Part shown: piece by piece, positions 1 through 8,920 of the stretch
Layout of the letters: every line of letters starts with the position of its first letter
Numbering within the stretch: the stretch's first letter is position 1
Assembly (NCBI RefSeq): GCF_002727185.1
Contig: NZ_NIZW01000002.1
Location: 186,001 to 250,000 of the forward strand
DNA length: 64,000 bases
Reading direction: 5' to 3'
DNA from: Rhodopirellula bahusiensis
Lineage (GTDB): Bacteria > Planctomycetota > Planctomycetia > Pirellulales > Pirellulaceae
Made by a program: the position numbers and the translations under genes
Notes under the pieces: model-generated
Database searches by the model: none
The model's input: only the letters and a program-made list of their open reading frames with translations
Told to the model about the DNA's origin: nothing

Positions 1-163
1 GGTGAGCGACTTGTTCGGCGCGGTAGTCCGCTCCTCCGCGTGGCATTCCGGTGCGTTCATCCCATTCCAGCAAATCCGCGGTGGTGGACAGTTTGGCCGC
101 ATCGCGAAAAGTTTGGCAAAGCGATTCGAAGGTGGCAGCGTGATCGTCGGTCGTTCGGCTCAT
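1..163 (-). CDS. M32 carboxypeptidase (Taq type), N-terminal part
   Basis: The gene starts at an ATG at 163-161 on the minus strand and leaves the window at its left edge, so only about 54 codons are visible. The translation begins MSRTTDDHAATFESLC and continues into LLEWDERTGMPRGGADYRAE, which matches the first conserved block of the M32 metallocarboxypeptidases (usual form LLxWDxxxxMPxxGAxxRAxQ). These zinc enzymes of about 500 residues remove C-terminal amino acids from peptides. The HEXTH zinc motif lies outside the window, so activity cannot be judged. It is oriented like the DUF1559 gene upstream but separated from it by a strong terminator. Confidence 0.82.
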   Translation of the reverse strand, partial: MSRTTDDHAATFESLCQTFRDAAKLSTTADLLEWDERTGMPRGGADYRAEQVAH

Positions 164-176
164 CGAGATGACTCCA

Positions 177-211
177 TAAAAAATCCCCGGCACAAATGAA
201 TGTGCCGGGGA
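177..211 (-). terminator. Intrinsic terminator of the DUF1559 gene
   Basis: A perfect 11-bp stem pairs 184-194 with 201-211 around a 6-base loop. Read on the minus strand the stem is followed at once by six T residues (178-183). It lies about 60 bp after the stop of the DUF1559 gene and just before the start of the carboxypeptidase gene, and so separates the two transcripts. Confidence 0.85.
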
Positions 212-272
212 CGTTGCCATGTTCGCTGGCGTTTGGCAAGCCGAGGTCAGCGAGTTGGTATTCTACGTCAAC

Positions 273-1463
273 CTAGAAAATGTCGCCCGTATCGACGACT
301 TCTTTGGACGCTCGAGTACCAAGTGCACCCCAGATGCCGTAGACGCTTTGGCTACCATCAATCAGCGGAGTTGATTGCTGATTTCCCGCATCGATGCTGT
401 CGGTGATGAACTTGACGGCACCGTCGCCTAGCAAGACGTGAGCACCACCTTGGTGCCGGCTACTGCACGACGAGATGCCTTGGCTGGCGTCATCAGCCGA
501 AAAGCAGTTCAGCGAGTTTGGTGGCTTGATGGTTTGGAACGAGGTGTACTGGATTCGACCGTCGGCCCAGCGTCCACCACGAATTTGGTTCCCGCCGCCC
601 AAGTTGCCGGGCAGATCAGCATCGGGGAGCCAGAACTGAGGACGGGCTGGATCAACTCCGGGATCGCAAAATGCTGGATTGGTGATGACGTCTATCCCCG
701 CGTTGAGTTGAAACTCAGCGATCAATTCGCGAGCACCGATTGTCGTCGCCACTTCACCCATGGCGATTGTGTTGGACAATCCGTCAAGGCAGTCTCGGAA
801 TTTCAATTGATGCCGTGCCCAGAACATCCCTCGGTTTCGAGCTCGAGCCAGGGCTGCCCAGTTGGTGTTGTTTCCGGTCGCGCGGCCTTTGATGCCAGCT
901 TGCCCGGTGGCGATACCGCCATCTTCGTAGTTGCCGCGTTCGTTGCGACCACCTGAGTGAACCAGTTCAATCGCGTCGCCAAGGCAAAAAGCAAAGTTGG
1001 ATCGGCCGAGTGCTGGCAGTCCCACGCCTGGGTCGCTGGGGCAGCGAAGGGTGGGGATGTTCGTCATCCAAGGTGGAAAGTCTGTCCGCCAAGGTCCTGG
1101 GTTAATCAGCATGCCTCCGCCAGGAGTTTGGTAAGGGTTGCTGACAACGTCCCAGATCGCTTGTTGTTCCATGAACGGCGTCAAACCGACCAGGCCGCTC
1201 AGATACAAGCGTTGCGTCAATGCGGAGTCGGCCGTGGTCGTGTAGTTCGCTCCCGTCATCTGCTGCGGCAATGTATTGAATGCCGAGTGATAGTTGTGGA
1301 CCGCAAGTCCCATCTGTTTGAAGTTGTTGCTGCAACTCATTCGGCGTGCCGCCTCGCGAGCGGCCTGGACCGCGGGCAACAGCAGCCCCACCAAAACGCC
1401 AATGATGGCGATCACCACCAGGAGCTCCACCAGCGTGAAGGCTCCTCTTTTCTTGCTGCTCAT
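273..1463 (-). CDS. DUF1559 domain protein with prepilin-type N-terminus
   Basis: The 396-residue product starts with a short basic stretch and [20 protein letters not shown], a type IV prepilin cleavage/methylation signal (cut before F, E at mature position 5) that doubles as a membrane helix. The [14 protein letters not shown] segment and [17 protein letters not shown] that follow are the usual start of planctomycete DUF1559 (SBP_bac_10) proteins. The C-terminus has the family tail H-x9-DG ([12 protein letters not shown]). Such proteins are highly multiplied in planctomycetes and are thought to be pseudopilin-like, exported or membrane-held; their exact role is unknown. A 53-residue lipoprotein gene lies 105 bp upstream in the same direction and a terminator lies downstream, which suggests a two-gene transcript. 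Confidence 0.93.
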   Translation of the reverse strand: MSSKKRGAFTLVELLVVIAIIGVLVGLLLPAVQAAREAARRMSCSNNFKQMGLAVHNYHSAFNTLPQQMTGANYTTTADSALTQRLYLSGLVGLTPFMEQQAIWDVVSNPYQTPGGGMLINPGPWRTDFPPWMTNIPTLRCPSDPGVGLPALGRSNFAFCLGDAIELVHSGGRNERGNYEDGGIATGQAGIKGRATGNNTNWAALARARNRGMFWARHQLKFRDCLDGLSNTIAMGEVATTIGARELIAEFQLNAGIDVITNPAFCDPGVDPARPQFWLPDADLPGNLGGGNQIRGGRWADGRIQYTSFQTIKPPNSLNCFSADDASQGISSCSSRHQGGAHVLLGDGAVKFITDSIDAGNQQSTPLIDGSQSVYGIWGALGTRASKEVVDTGDIF

Positions 1464-1568
1464 GGGGAAAATTCTCTAAAGACATCGAGAAAGCTGATGA
1501 AATTGCCAAGTACGCCTCAAGCAATCAGCAGCCGGGAAAAAAAGGGAGGGATGGATCGGTTGCGATCG

Positions 1569-1730
1569 CTACTGGTCCATCTGTTCGAGGTAGGCCTGTT
1601 GTTCGGCCTCTTGTTCGGGAGTCATTTGGTTGGGGTCAGCCACCGTCTGCGAAGTGCTGGATGGACAGCCTGTAATCGCTAATGAAACCGCTACCAGAAT
1701 CAGAGCTGAAAGTCGCGGAAGAGTACTCAT
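1569..1730 (-). CDS. Small lipoprotein, 53 residues
   Basis: ATG at 1730-1728 opens a frame of 53 codons ending with TAG at 1569-1571. The product has a hydrophobic signal sequence (LSALILVAVSLAITGC) with a lipobox ending at Cys22, then a short polar tail rich in Gln and Glu (MTPEQEAEQQAYLEQMDQ). It should be a lipid-anchored protein of about 32 mature residues. Function unknown. It sits directly upstream of the DUF1559 gene on the same strand, and a partner role for that pseudopilin-like protein is an inference from position only. Confidence 0.7.
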   Translation of the reverse strand: MSTLPRLSALILVAVSLAITGCPSSTSQTVADPNQMTPEQEAEQQAYLEQMDQ

Positions 1731-2093
1731 GTAGAAAAACCACCATTCGGAAGAGTGAGGAGCGATTGCGAACGCAAGAAGGTGGTCCTTCCCGCTATTT
1801 AGAGATAAGGGAAGGTGCTCTCGCGTTGCATTTGGCTCAAAGTTACAGCCTTTCGGCGCATTGGCAAGAGAATTTTTGACCCGGATGGTCGTCTTGTTTT
1901 ACCTAGCGAGCTCGGCGAAGACGCCTCGGTCTGGGTTTGAAAAGATCCGCCGGCGAACTTGGGGGCCGCCATCCGATTGAGAAGAAATCTAAGAATCGGG
2001 TTTGTTTGGTGTTTGCGAGACTTGAACTAGGCCTCGAGTGACATTTTCTGGCGAGTGATGAGGCCTTGAAGTCTATCGAGAAGACGCCGTTTT
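1731..2093. other. Intergenic region, 363 bp
   Basis: This lies upstream of the small lipoprotein and downstream of the GT-C gene, both on the minus strand. It must hold the promoter of the lipoprotein/DUF1559 pair. I see no convincing -35/-10 pair, no strong hairpin and no coding frame with family resemblance. Confidence 0.4.
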
Positions 2094-3818
2094 TCAGTCC
2101 CGGCCGTTTGTCGTTGAAAATAGATAAAGGTGTCCAAGACGCCCTTGATGTTGGGTGCCGGGGAGCCATCGCTGGAGTTCCTCTCGCTGCGTTGATGACA
2201 GGGAACGCGTGAGAAACCAATGCCTTGAATGGGCATTGTTGGTGGATTTTGAAAGGACCGCATTTTTCCATCCTTCCGCCGGCGTTTGAGATCCCAAGGC
2301 ATGAAGGTTTGCTTCGGAACCCAACGAGTACGGTCCGTTGGCAGGAAACGTCAGATAGTTCGCGAGATCGGCGTTTTTGACCTCTCCCACAATGGGCGGT
2401 TGCTCGATCAAATAGCCGTCAATCCAGACGTGATGCTCGGTCTGAAGCGTGTTTTCCTTGTCTTTGGGTGTGGTTTCTGCGGCAATCAACCGAAGAGCTT
2501 TTCGCCAGTCTTCGCCGCGATGCACCCAGTAGGAGGTCACTCGCGGTAACCAGGGTCGATTTGGTCCAGGCTGACTCCATTCTGGGGTCCAGTAAATCGA
2601 TCCTTGCGCGAAAAAGACCGTAAATAACGATGTGAAAGCAATTGACGCCGCTAAGATTTCGTAGTGTCTTCGAAGGTTCAGAGCGGCGATCCAGGCACCG
2701 AGACTGATGCAGCCGAGCGGCAAACCTGCGATCAGATAGCGCCGATGCCAGATTGGAACCCCAAGAAATTTTGCCAAAAAAAATCCGGAAATCACAGAGA
2801 TCATCAGGGCACTTAGTGTCAAAGCTGCAAAAGAAGCGGGACGAACGCGGAAAGCGGGGGGGGCAGTCGCAGGCGAAACATCGTTCGACTGCGACTTGGA
2901 GCCGGTTCGAAATGGCAGAGTCGCCGAACCGAGCAGATAGAAGGCAAAGGGAATGAGGGTCCACCCTACCCATGGCCACATGCTCCAAAGAGCGAAGAGT
3001 GATCGAGGGCGGCCAAAAGCTTCCCAGGCATCCCGGTGGTTCCAGATTTCTCGTTGATGATTGGCGATCAGCAGTCCAACAATCATCCACCCCGCCAGCC
3101 ACAGCACGTGCCGAATAGTGCGTCGTTTGAATTCAGTGGGGTTTCCGTGGGCGTGAACCAAGTCGCTCACTGACAGTGCGATCACGAGCGGGGCGAGCGT
3201 CACCAGGGAAGTGACGTGCATCAAAATCGCAAACAGGACGCTTGCGTGCAGCCCCACCCAGTCTCGTGCTCTAGTCCGAGACGCCGACGTCCAGATTCGA
3301 GCGGCAAAAAGGATTGCGGCGGTGCTGCCCAAGATGACGGCGGCATACGGCCGAAGTTCAGTCCCAAAGAATGCAGCATTGCGATCCAACGCGAAAAAGA
3401 GGCCGGCGATCGTCGCTGCCAGCAGGCTGCCGTGGTAACGCAGGGATCCCCAGGTGATCAGAGCTGCGGAAAGGCTGACGCACCAGAGGCTGGTTAGCCG
3501 AGCCAGGACTTCCACGGGGTAGCTGGCGAAAGGCTCGGGCCAGGGAATCTGTTGCCAGATCCAAAGGGCCCAGAAGTACAGCGGTTGCTGGTTTCCCATT
3601 TTTGCTCGTGGAGCCACTTCGTCCCAGCCGTCGGCGACGCACCATGCCGTGTGAAGTTCGTCGATCCAAAAGCTTTCGGCCAAAAACGGCCATCGAAACG
3701 CGAAAGTCAGGGCGAAGACCGCGATCACGCACACCCACTCGATTGCGGTGGTGCGACGTTTTTCGGGAAGCGATCGTGCTTCGGCTGTCTTCGGAGCAGG
3801 CGTGGAAAAGCGTTTCAT
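2094..3818 (-). CDS. GT-C family membrane glycosyltransferase (ArnT/PMT-like)
   Basis: The 574-residue product is a multi-spanning membrane protein. After the first membrane helix (about residues 26-43) comes LAESFWIDELHTAW with Asp53-Glu54 in the first extracytoplasmic loop, where GT-C enzymes of the PMT/ArnT group have their catalytic acidic pair. About eight to ten further hydrophobic stretches follow to about residue 410; the last 160 residues are a soluble domain. Such enzymes move a sugar from a polyprenyl-phosphate donor to a protein, lipid A or glycan at the outer face of the membrane. Donor and acceptor cannot be told from sequence. It stands alone on the minus strand, divergent from hisD. 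Confidence 0.72.
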   Translation of the reverse strand: MKRFSTPAPKTAEARSLPEKRRTTAIEWVCVIAVFALTFAFRWPFLAESFWIDELHTAWCVADGWDEVAPRAKMGNQQPLYFWALWIWQQIPWPEPFASYPVEVLARLTSLWCVSLSAALITWGSLRYHGSLLAATIAGLFFALDRNAAFFGTELRPYAAVILGSTAAILFAARIWTSASRTRARDWVGLHASVLFAILMHVTSLVTLAPLVIALSVSDLVHAHGNPTEFKRRTIRHVLWLAGWMIVGLLIANHQREIWNHRDAWEAFGRPRSLFALWSMWPWVGWTLIPFAFYLLGSATLPFRTGSKSQSNDVSPATAPPAFRVRPASFAALTLSALMISVISGFFLAKFLGVPIWHRRYLIAGLPLGCISLGAWIAALNLRRHYEILAASIAFTSLFTVFFAQGSIYWTPEWSQPGPNRPWLPRVTSYWVHRGEDWRKALRLIAAETTPKDKENTLQTEHHVWIDGYLIEQPPIVGEVKNADLANYLTFPANGPYSLGSEANLHALGSQTPAEGWKNAVLSKSTNNAHSRHWFLTRSLSSTQREELQRWLPGTQHQGRLGHLYLFSTTNGRD

Positions 3819-3924
3819 GGGCCAAGCCTAGCCCAAGGTTGTTGGCTCGGTAAACTGACCGACCGGCTTTCGCAGCCGAGTCCACTTCGTCGATCCCTTC
3901 CTCGTTCTTTTCCGCATCGTTGCC

Positions 3925-5289
3925 GTGCCTGAATTTTCAATCCAAACCGTTGACGCTCGCGATCCTTCTTCGTGTGAAGCTGCGGAAACGCTGGCCGCGT
4001 TGCGAGAAAAGTTGAGTCCTCGTGGGGACTTGGTGAGTCCGCGTGGTCGTGAGTTGACGTTGAAAGTGTTCGGCAAGGCTCTGACGCCGATCGAGGTCGT
4101 GGAAACGATCTGCAACGACGTTCAGTCCCAAGGCACCGAGGCTTTGTTGCGGTACACCCAGACGCTCGATGGTGCTGAGTTGACCGCCGAGACGTTACGA
4201 GTGCCGGAAGCAGACTTGAAGGCCGCCCATGCCGCGGCGGACCCGAAGCTGATCGAAACCATCGGCCGAATCCGCGACAACATCGCCACGTTCCAGTCCG
4301 CGATTTTGCACCGAGATGTCACCATCACGCCGCGTCCGGGAGTCTCGCTGACCCAACGTTACGTGCCGATTCCTCGCGTGGGAATTTGCGTTCCCGGTGG
4401 TGCGGCGGCTTATCCATCAACGGTGATGATGACGGCGATTCCGGCTCAGGTTGCTGGCGTCGATGAGATTGCGGTGGTCGCGCCTCCGACCCCGTTTGGT
4501 GCTTACAACACGGACATGCTGGCGACTTGTTACGAGCTGGGTATCAAGGAAGTCTATCGGTGCGGAGGAGCACAGGCTGTCGCCGCGATGGCGTACGGAT
4601 GCGATGCCTTGCCCGCGGTCGACAAAATCGTCGGACCCGGCAACCTGTTCGTGGCATTGGCGAAGAAGCACGTGTTCGGCACCGTCGACATCGATTCGTT
4701 TGCCGGGCCGAGCGAAGTGATTGTGATCGCGGACGATTCTGCGGACGCCGCTTTTGTTGCGTCGGATTTGTTGGCTCAAGCCGAACATTCGCCCGGATCG
4801 GCAATCTTGATCACATGGGATGAGTCGTTGCTTGCAAAGGTCGAATCGGAATTGGCTCGGCAGCTTGCGGAGCTCGAGCGTGGCGATTTGGCTCGCGATG
4901 CTTTGTCCGATTTCGGCGCTTTGGTTTTGGCTCGCGACGCCGATCACGCCTGCGAATTGACCGACTCGTTCGCGCCGGAGCACTTGCAAATTGAGACTCG
5001 CCAGCCGGAATCGTTGATTGCGAAAATTCGGCACAGTGGCGCGGCATTTTTGGGGCACCACACTCCGGTGGCCTTGGGCGATTACGCGGCTGGGCCCAGT
5101 CACGTGTTGCCGACGGGAGGCACGTGCCGTTGGGCGGCGGGGTTGTCGGCCAACAGCTTTTTGCGGTCCGGGAGTGTGACTCAGTTCGATCAATCGGCTC
5201 TGGCGGCAATCGCTCAAGATGTGATCACGGTTGCGGAGAAAGAGGGCCTGACGGCTCACGCACGCAGTATTTCGATTCGAACGGAATGA
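3925..5289 (+). CDS. hisD: Histidinol dehydrogenase
   Basis: This is a full-length enzyme of 454 residues for the last two steps of histidine synthesis: the four-electron, NAD-dependent oxidation of L-histidinol to L-histidine. The conserved blocks are present in order: VPIPRVGICVPGGAAAYPST, GGAQAVAAMAYG, VDKIVGPGNLFVALAKK and GPSEVIVIADD. The zinc ligands and catalytic residues of the family line up as Gln285 and His288 (AQAEH), Glu352-His353 (FAPEH), Asp386 (GDY) and His445 near the C-terminus. The start is a GTG at 3925; no clear ribosome binding site is seen. No other his genes are nearby. The condensing-enzyme gene starts 84 bp downstream on the same strand. Confidence 0.96.
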   Translation: MPEFSIQTVDARDPSSCEAAETLAALREKLSPRGDLVSPRGRELTLKVFGKALTPIEVVETICNDVQSQGTEALLRYTQTLDGAELTAETLRVPEADLKAAHAAADPKLIETIGRIRDNIATFQSAILHRDVTITPRPGVSLTQRYVPIPRVGICVPGGAAAYPSTVMMTAIPAQVAGVDEIAVVAPPTPFGAYNTDMLATCYELGIKEVYRCGGAQAVAAMAYGCDALPAVDKIVGPGNLFVALAKKHVFGTVDIDSFAGPSEVIVIADDSADAAFVASDLLAQAEHSPGSAILITWDESLLAKVESELARQLAELERGDLARDALSDFGALVLARDADHACELTDSFAPEHLQIETRQPESLIAKIRHSGAAFLGHHTPVALGDYAAGPSHVLPTGGTCRWAAGLSANSFLRSGSVTQFDQSALAAIAQDVITVAEKEGLTAHARSISIRTE

Positions 5290-5373
5290 TTGCCCGTTGA
5301 GGAAACGCGGTCCGATTGCTACGTTTTTGAGTCGCTTTCCACGCACCAATCGCCCATTTTGGCCGCAACATCA

Positions 5374-6633
5374 GTGATCGCCCCCAACCTCGCCTCGCAG
5401 CTTCCTGACGACCAACGCATTGTCATCACCGGCGTCGGTTTGACATCGCCCAACGGCAACGACTGGGCAACGTTTCGTCAGGCGTTGCTGGAAAAACGCA
5501 GCGGTGTGCAGCCGTATGAGATCCGCTACTTCGGTGAGACTTTGGCGGGCGTTTGCGATTTCGACGCGAAGAAGTATCAATCCAAAAAAGACATCCGCCG
5601 GGGAACTCGCGCTGGCAGCGTCGGCGTTTACACGGCTCAAGAAGCTGTCGCTCATTCCGGGTTGGATTGGGAAAACGTCGATAAGGATCGAGTCGGAATT
5701 TACGTCGGCGTGACTGAACACGGCAACGTTGAGACCGAAAATGAAATCCACGTGATCAAAGGGTTCGACTACGACACGAGTTGTTGGTCGCACCACCACA
5801 ATCCGCGCACGGTCGCGAACAATCCCGCGGGTGAAATTGCATTGAACATGCAGATTACCGGGCCGCACTACACGATCGGTGCCGCTTGTGCCGCCGGAAA
5901 CGCTGGCATCATTCAGGGTGCTCAGATGCTGCGGTTGAACGAGTGCGATGTGGCGATCGCGGGCGGAACCAGCGAGAGCATTCACACGTTTGGGATCTTT
6001 GCCAGTTTCAACAGTCAGAACGCTTTGGCGACTCACGCGGATCCGACGCTCGCTTCTCGTCCGTTTGACCAAAAGCGAAACGGCATCGTCGTCGCGGAAG
6101 GCGGTTGCTTGTACACGCTGGAACGACTCAGTGACGCCAAGGCTCGCGGGGCGGAGATCCACGGCGAGTTGGTTGGTTACGCGATGAACACGGACGCGAC
6201 TGATTTTGTGTTGCCCAACCCGGAACGCCAAGCTCAATGCGTTCAGAAGGCTCTCAAGCGAGCCGGATTGGAAGCGGACCAGATCGACATCGTCAGCACG
6301 CATGCGACGGGAACGAACAGCGGCGACATTCAAGAGTGTGCTGCTTTGCGAAGCGTGTTTGGAAAATGCGAGAATGTTCGCATCAACAACACAAAGAGTT
6401 ACATCGGGCACGCGATGGGAGCCGCCGGCTCGCTGGAGTTGGCTGGCAATTTGATGGCGTTTCGCGATCAAGTCGTGCACCCCACGATCAACGTCGATGA
6501 GCTGGATCCCGAGTGTGACTTGCCGGGCTTGGTTCTCAACGAGCCCCAGGAGAAACCTCGCGTGGATTACATCCTGAACAACTCCTTCGGGATGCTCGGC
6601 ATCAATTCAGTCGTCATCGTCGGCCGAGTTTGA
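5374..6633 (+). CDS. Beta-ketoacyl-ACP synthase (FabF/KAS II type)
   Basis: This condensing enzyme joins an acyl chain and malonyl-ACP in fatty acid or polyketide synthesis. The thiolase-fold active site is complete: Cys172 in GAACAAGNAG, His310 in STHATGTNSGD and His346 in KSYIGHAMGAAGSLE. The C-terminal NNSFGMLGINS block is also present. I prefer the GTG at 5374, which gives 419 residues, close to the family length; the frame is open from 5290 but the extra residues are not family-like. It is followed by an acyl carrier protein and a CrtI-like oxidoreductase, so it may serve a dedicated acyl product and not bulk fatty acid synthesis (inference). His310 and His346 together fit an elongating rather than an initiating (KAS III) synthase. 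Confidence 0.9.
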   Translation: MIAPNLASQLPDDQRIVITGVGLTSPNGNDWATFRQALLEKRSGVQPYEIRYFGETLAGVCDFDAKKYQSKKDIRRGTRAGSVGVYTAQEAVAHSGLDWENVDKDRVGIYVGVTEHGNVETENEIHVIKGFDYDTSCWSHHHNPRTVANNPAGEIALNMQITGPHYTIGAACAAGNAGIIQGAQMLRLNECDVAIAGGTSESIHTFGIFASFNSQNALATHADPTLASRPFDQKRNGIVVAEGGCLYTLERLSDAKARGAEIHGELVGYAMNTDATDFVLPNPERQAQCVQKALKRAGLEADQIDIVSTHATGTNSGDIQECAALRSVFGKCENVRINNTKSYIGHAMGAAGSLELAGNLMAFRDQVVHPTINVDELDPECDLPGLVLNEPQEKPRVDYILNNSFGMLGINSVVIVGRV

Positions 6634-7001
6634 TCAAGAAGTCGCGCGCCGCTAGCCAACCGCGAGCAACCTCCAATTCCAAATTTGCACTTTGCAATTG
6701 TCAATTTGCAATTTCAGTGCTCGGCCCTCCCCTCGCTTCGCTCGACCCTCCCAGAGGGAGGGTGAATCGGAACGAGGCCTTTTGTTCCTTGATCCACTGA
6801 TCCCCGTGGTCCTGTGGTCCTGAGCCACTTTCCCCCTCTCTGCGTCGATCTGTCTCGTTTCAATTGAGCGGAGTCCACCTGTGGTGCCCCTTGTGTCGAA
6901 TCCCGATGCCGTCGAAACTACTCCATCCCGCGTGGCATCCGATCCACGGTGGGGCACGGACGTTTCTCCATCCCGTTTCTCTCGCATTCCTGCTTCCTTT
7001 C
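6634..7001 (+). other. Intergenic region with hairpin and repeat remnants
   Basis: This gap of 368 bp separates the condensing enzyme from the ACP. It contains an A+T-rich patch of repeated TTTGCA-like words (about 6668-6715), a perfect 8-bp hairpin (6745-6752 with 6756-6763, loop AGA) that could end the upstream transcript, and a 29-base stretch (6806-6834) that recurs with a few changes at 7326-7354. No family-like coding frame was found in it. Confidence 0.5.
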
Positions 7002-7253
7002 ATGACTCCTGCCGAAATTCGCCAAGAAATCATCGATATCCTCGACGACATTTCTCCCGATGAGGACCTCGACAACCTGGACGACCAGAAGGCGTTTCGC
7101 GAGCAATTGGAACTGGATTCGATGGACTTTTTGGACATCGTGATGGAGCTTCGCAAGCGTCACCGCGTGCAAATTCCAGAAGAAGACTACGGTCACCTCG
7201 CCAGCATGCATTCCACGGTCACGTACCTGGAACCCAAGATGAAGGATCTTTAG
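7002..7253 (+). CDS. Acyl carrier protein
   Basis: The ATG at 7002 gives 83 acidic residues with the size and four-helix pattern of an ACP. Ser40 in LELDSMDFLDIVMELRKRH is the phosphopantetheine site (usual form LGxDSL, here LELDSM). The frame is open further upstream, but those residues are not ACP-like. The atypical DSM in place of DSL and the position between a FabF-type synthase and a CrtI-like oxidoreductase suggest a specialised carrier and not the housekeeping AcpP; this is inference. Confidence 0.9.
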   Translation: MTPAEIRQEIIDILDDISPDEDLDNLDDQKAFREQLELDSMDFLDIVMELRKRHRVQIPEEDYGHLASMHSTVTYLEPKMKDL

Positions 7254-7277
7254 GACAAGCGGAAAGAACCACAGGGG

Positions 7278-7336
7278 CACAGAACCACAGGGTGTGCCTT
7301 CGGGAAACTGCTCTCGGTCGTGCCTGTGGTCCTGTG
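7278..7336 (+). repeat. Long inverted repeat before the FAD oxidoreductase
   Basis: Arms of 14 bp at 7278-7291 and 7323-7336 pair with one mismatch around a 31-base loop. The element begins 25 bp after the ACP stop and ends 28 bp before the start of the oxidoreductase gene. There is no T tract after it, so it may be an RNA processing or stabilising structure instead of a simple terminator. Confidence 0.55.
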
Positions 7337-7364
7337 ACACTGAGCCCCTTTCCACTTTCGCTGT

Positions 7365-8759
7365 ATGTACGACACCATCATCATCGGCGCGGGGATGAGC
7401 GGGCTGGCAGCCGGCATTCGCTTGGCCCACTTTGACCAACGCGTTTGCATTCTCGAGAAGCACTACACGATCGGTGGTCTGAACTCGTTCTATCGAATGG
7501 GCGGTCGCGACTACGACGTTGGGCTGCACGCGATGACCAACTTCGCTCGCAAGGGTGACAAGAAAGGTCCGCTGGCCAAGCTCATTCGGCAACTGCGATT
7601 CAGCTGGGAAGATTTCAAGCTTGCCGAGCAGAACGGATCCTCGATCCGATTCCCCGGTGTCGAGTTGGATTTCAACAATGACATCGCGATGCTCGAGAGC
7701 GAAATCAAATCTCGCTTTCCCGATCAGATCGATGGTTTCCGCAGCCTGTGTGGATCGCTGCTCGACTACAGCGACATGGACGGGGACGCTCCCGAGTTCA
7801 TGCGTTCGGCTCGCAAAGTCATGGCGGAACATCTGTCTGATCCGCTGTTGATCGAGATGCTGTTGTGCCCGCTGATGTGGTACGGCAACGCTCGCGAAAA
7901 CGACATGGATTTTGGCCAGTTCTGCATCATGTTCCGAGCTTGTTACTTGGAAGGTTTTGGGCGTCCGTACAAAGGGGTTCGAGTCATCCTGAAGAACTTG
8001 GTTCGGAAATTTCGCGGGCTCGGCGGCGAGCTCAAATTGCGAAGCGGCGTTTCCAACATCCACGTCGAAGACGGCAAGGCTGTCGGCGTTGTGCTGGACG
8101 ATGGCACCGAACTGCGGGCCAAGCGAATTCTGTCGTCCGCGGGCACGGTCGAGACCATGCGGATGTGCGACGACATCACCGAGCCAGACGTGGCAAAGGC
8201 TGGCAAGTTGTCGTTCATCGAATCGATCAGCGTGCTGGATTGCAAGCCGAAAGAACTGGGGTTCGATCGCACCATCGTGTTCTACAACGATTCGCCGAAC
8301 TTCCACTGGGAACGCCCCGACGATTCGTTGTGTGATGCTCGAACGGGAGTCATCTGCAGCCCGAATAATTACATCTACGACGCAGAAGAAGGCGAGTTGC
8401 CCGACGGTGTGGTTCGGATCACGACGCTCGCCAACCACGATCTGTGGTCGGAGTTGCCGGAGGAAAAGTATCGGGCGGCGAAGGTGACGCAGTACGACGA
8501 TGCCGTCGCATCGGCCGTTCGGTTCATGCCCGATTTTCGTTCTCGCGTCGTCGACACGGACGTGTTCACGCCCAAAACAATTCGCCGTTTCACCTGGCAC
8601 GACAACGGAGCCGTCTATGGTGCTCCTGACAAGCAGTTGGATGGAACGACGCACCTGCCCAATGTTTTCTTGTGCGGTACCGACCAAGGATTCGTTGGCA
8701 TCGTGGGTGCGATCGTCAGCGGCATCAGCATGGCGAACCGGCACTGCCTTCAAGTTTGA
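7365..8759 (+). CDS. CrtI/CrtISO-like FAD-dependent oxidoreductase
   Basis: The 464-residue product opens with a dinucleotide-binding fold, IIIGAGMSGLAAGIRLA (residues about 5-21), followed by the ILEKHYTIGGLNSFYRMGG segment typical of the phytoene desaturase / carotenoid isomerase / retinol saturase group. The C-terminal CGTDQGFVGIVGAIVSGISM block closes the FAD site. These enzymes add or remove hydrogens on polyene or other lipid chains. No carotenoid genes are present; the ACP and the condensing enzyme just upstream point to an acyl chain as substrate (inference). The start ATG at 7365 has no clear ribosome binding site. Confidence 0.85.
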   Translation: MYDTIIIGAGMSGLAAGIRLAHFDQRVCILEKHYTIGGLNSFYRMGGRDYDVGLHAMTNFARKGDKKGPLAKLIRQLRFSWEDFKLAEQNGSSIRFPGVELDFNNDIAMLESEIKSRFPDQIDGFRSLCGSLLDYSDMDGDAPEFMRSARKVMAEHLSDPLLIEMLLCPLMWYGNARENDMDFGQFCIMFRACYLEGFGRPYKGVRVILKNLVRKFRGLGGELKLRSGVSNIHVEDGKAVGVVLDDGTELRAKRILSSAGTVETMRMCDDITEPDVAKAGKLSFIESISVLDCKPKELGFDRTIVFYNDSPNFHWERPDDSLCDARTGVICSPNNYIYDAEEGELPDGVVRITTLANHDLWSELPEEKYRAAKVTQYDDAVASAVRFMPDFRSRVVDTDVFTPKTIRRFTWHDNGAVYGAPDKQLDGTTHLPNVFLCGTDQGFVGIVGAIVSGISMANRHCLQV

Positions 8760-8920
8760 TCGTTTCGGACGATCATACGCCCTCGTCTGCGGTTTTTGGT
8801 TGCAGGTTTGCCGTTGAGGTCGCGCCGGCATTGACAATTGAGCGTGGGGGCCGCAGGCTTTCGGACGCAAATTCTTCTTGATCCCCGTGATTTCGGGGTC
8901 TTTGTCCAGACGAGGTTGGA

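Noticed and set aside
8883-8898. CCCCG/CGGGG hairpin before icd as a terminator or riboswitch
   Set aside because: Only five pairs, no T tract directly after it, and it overlaps the leader of icd; not enough to call.
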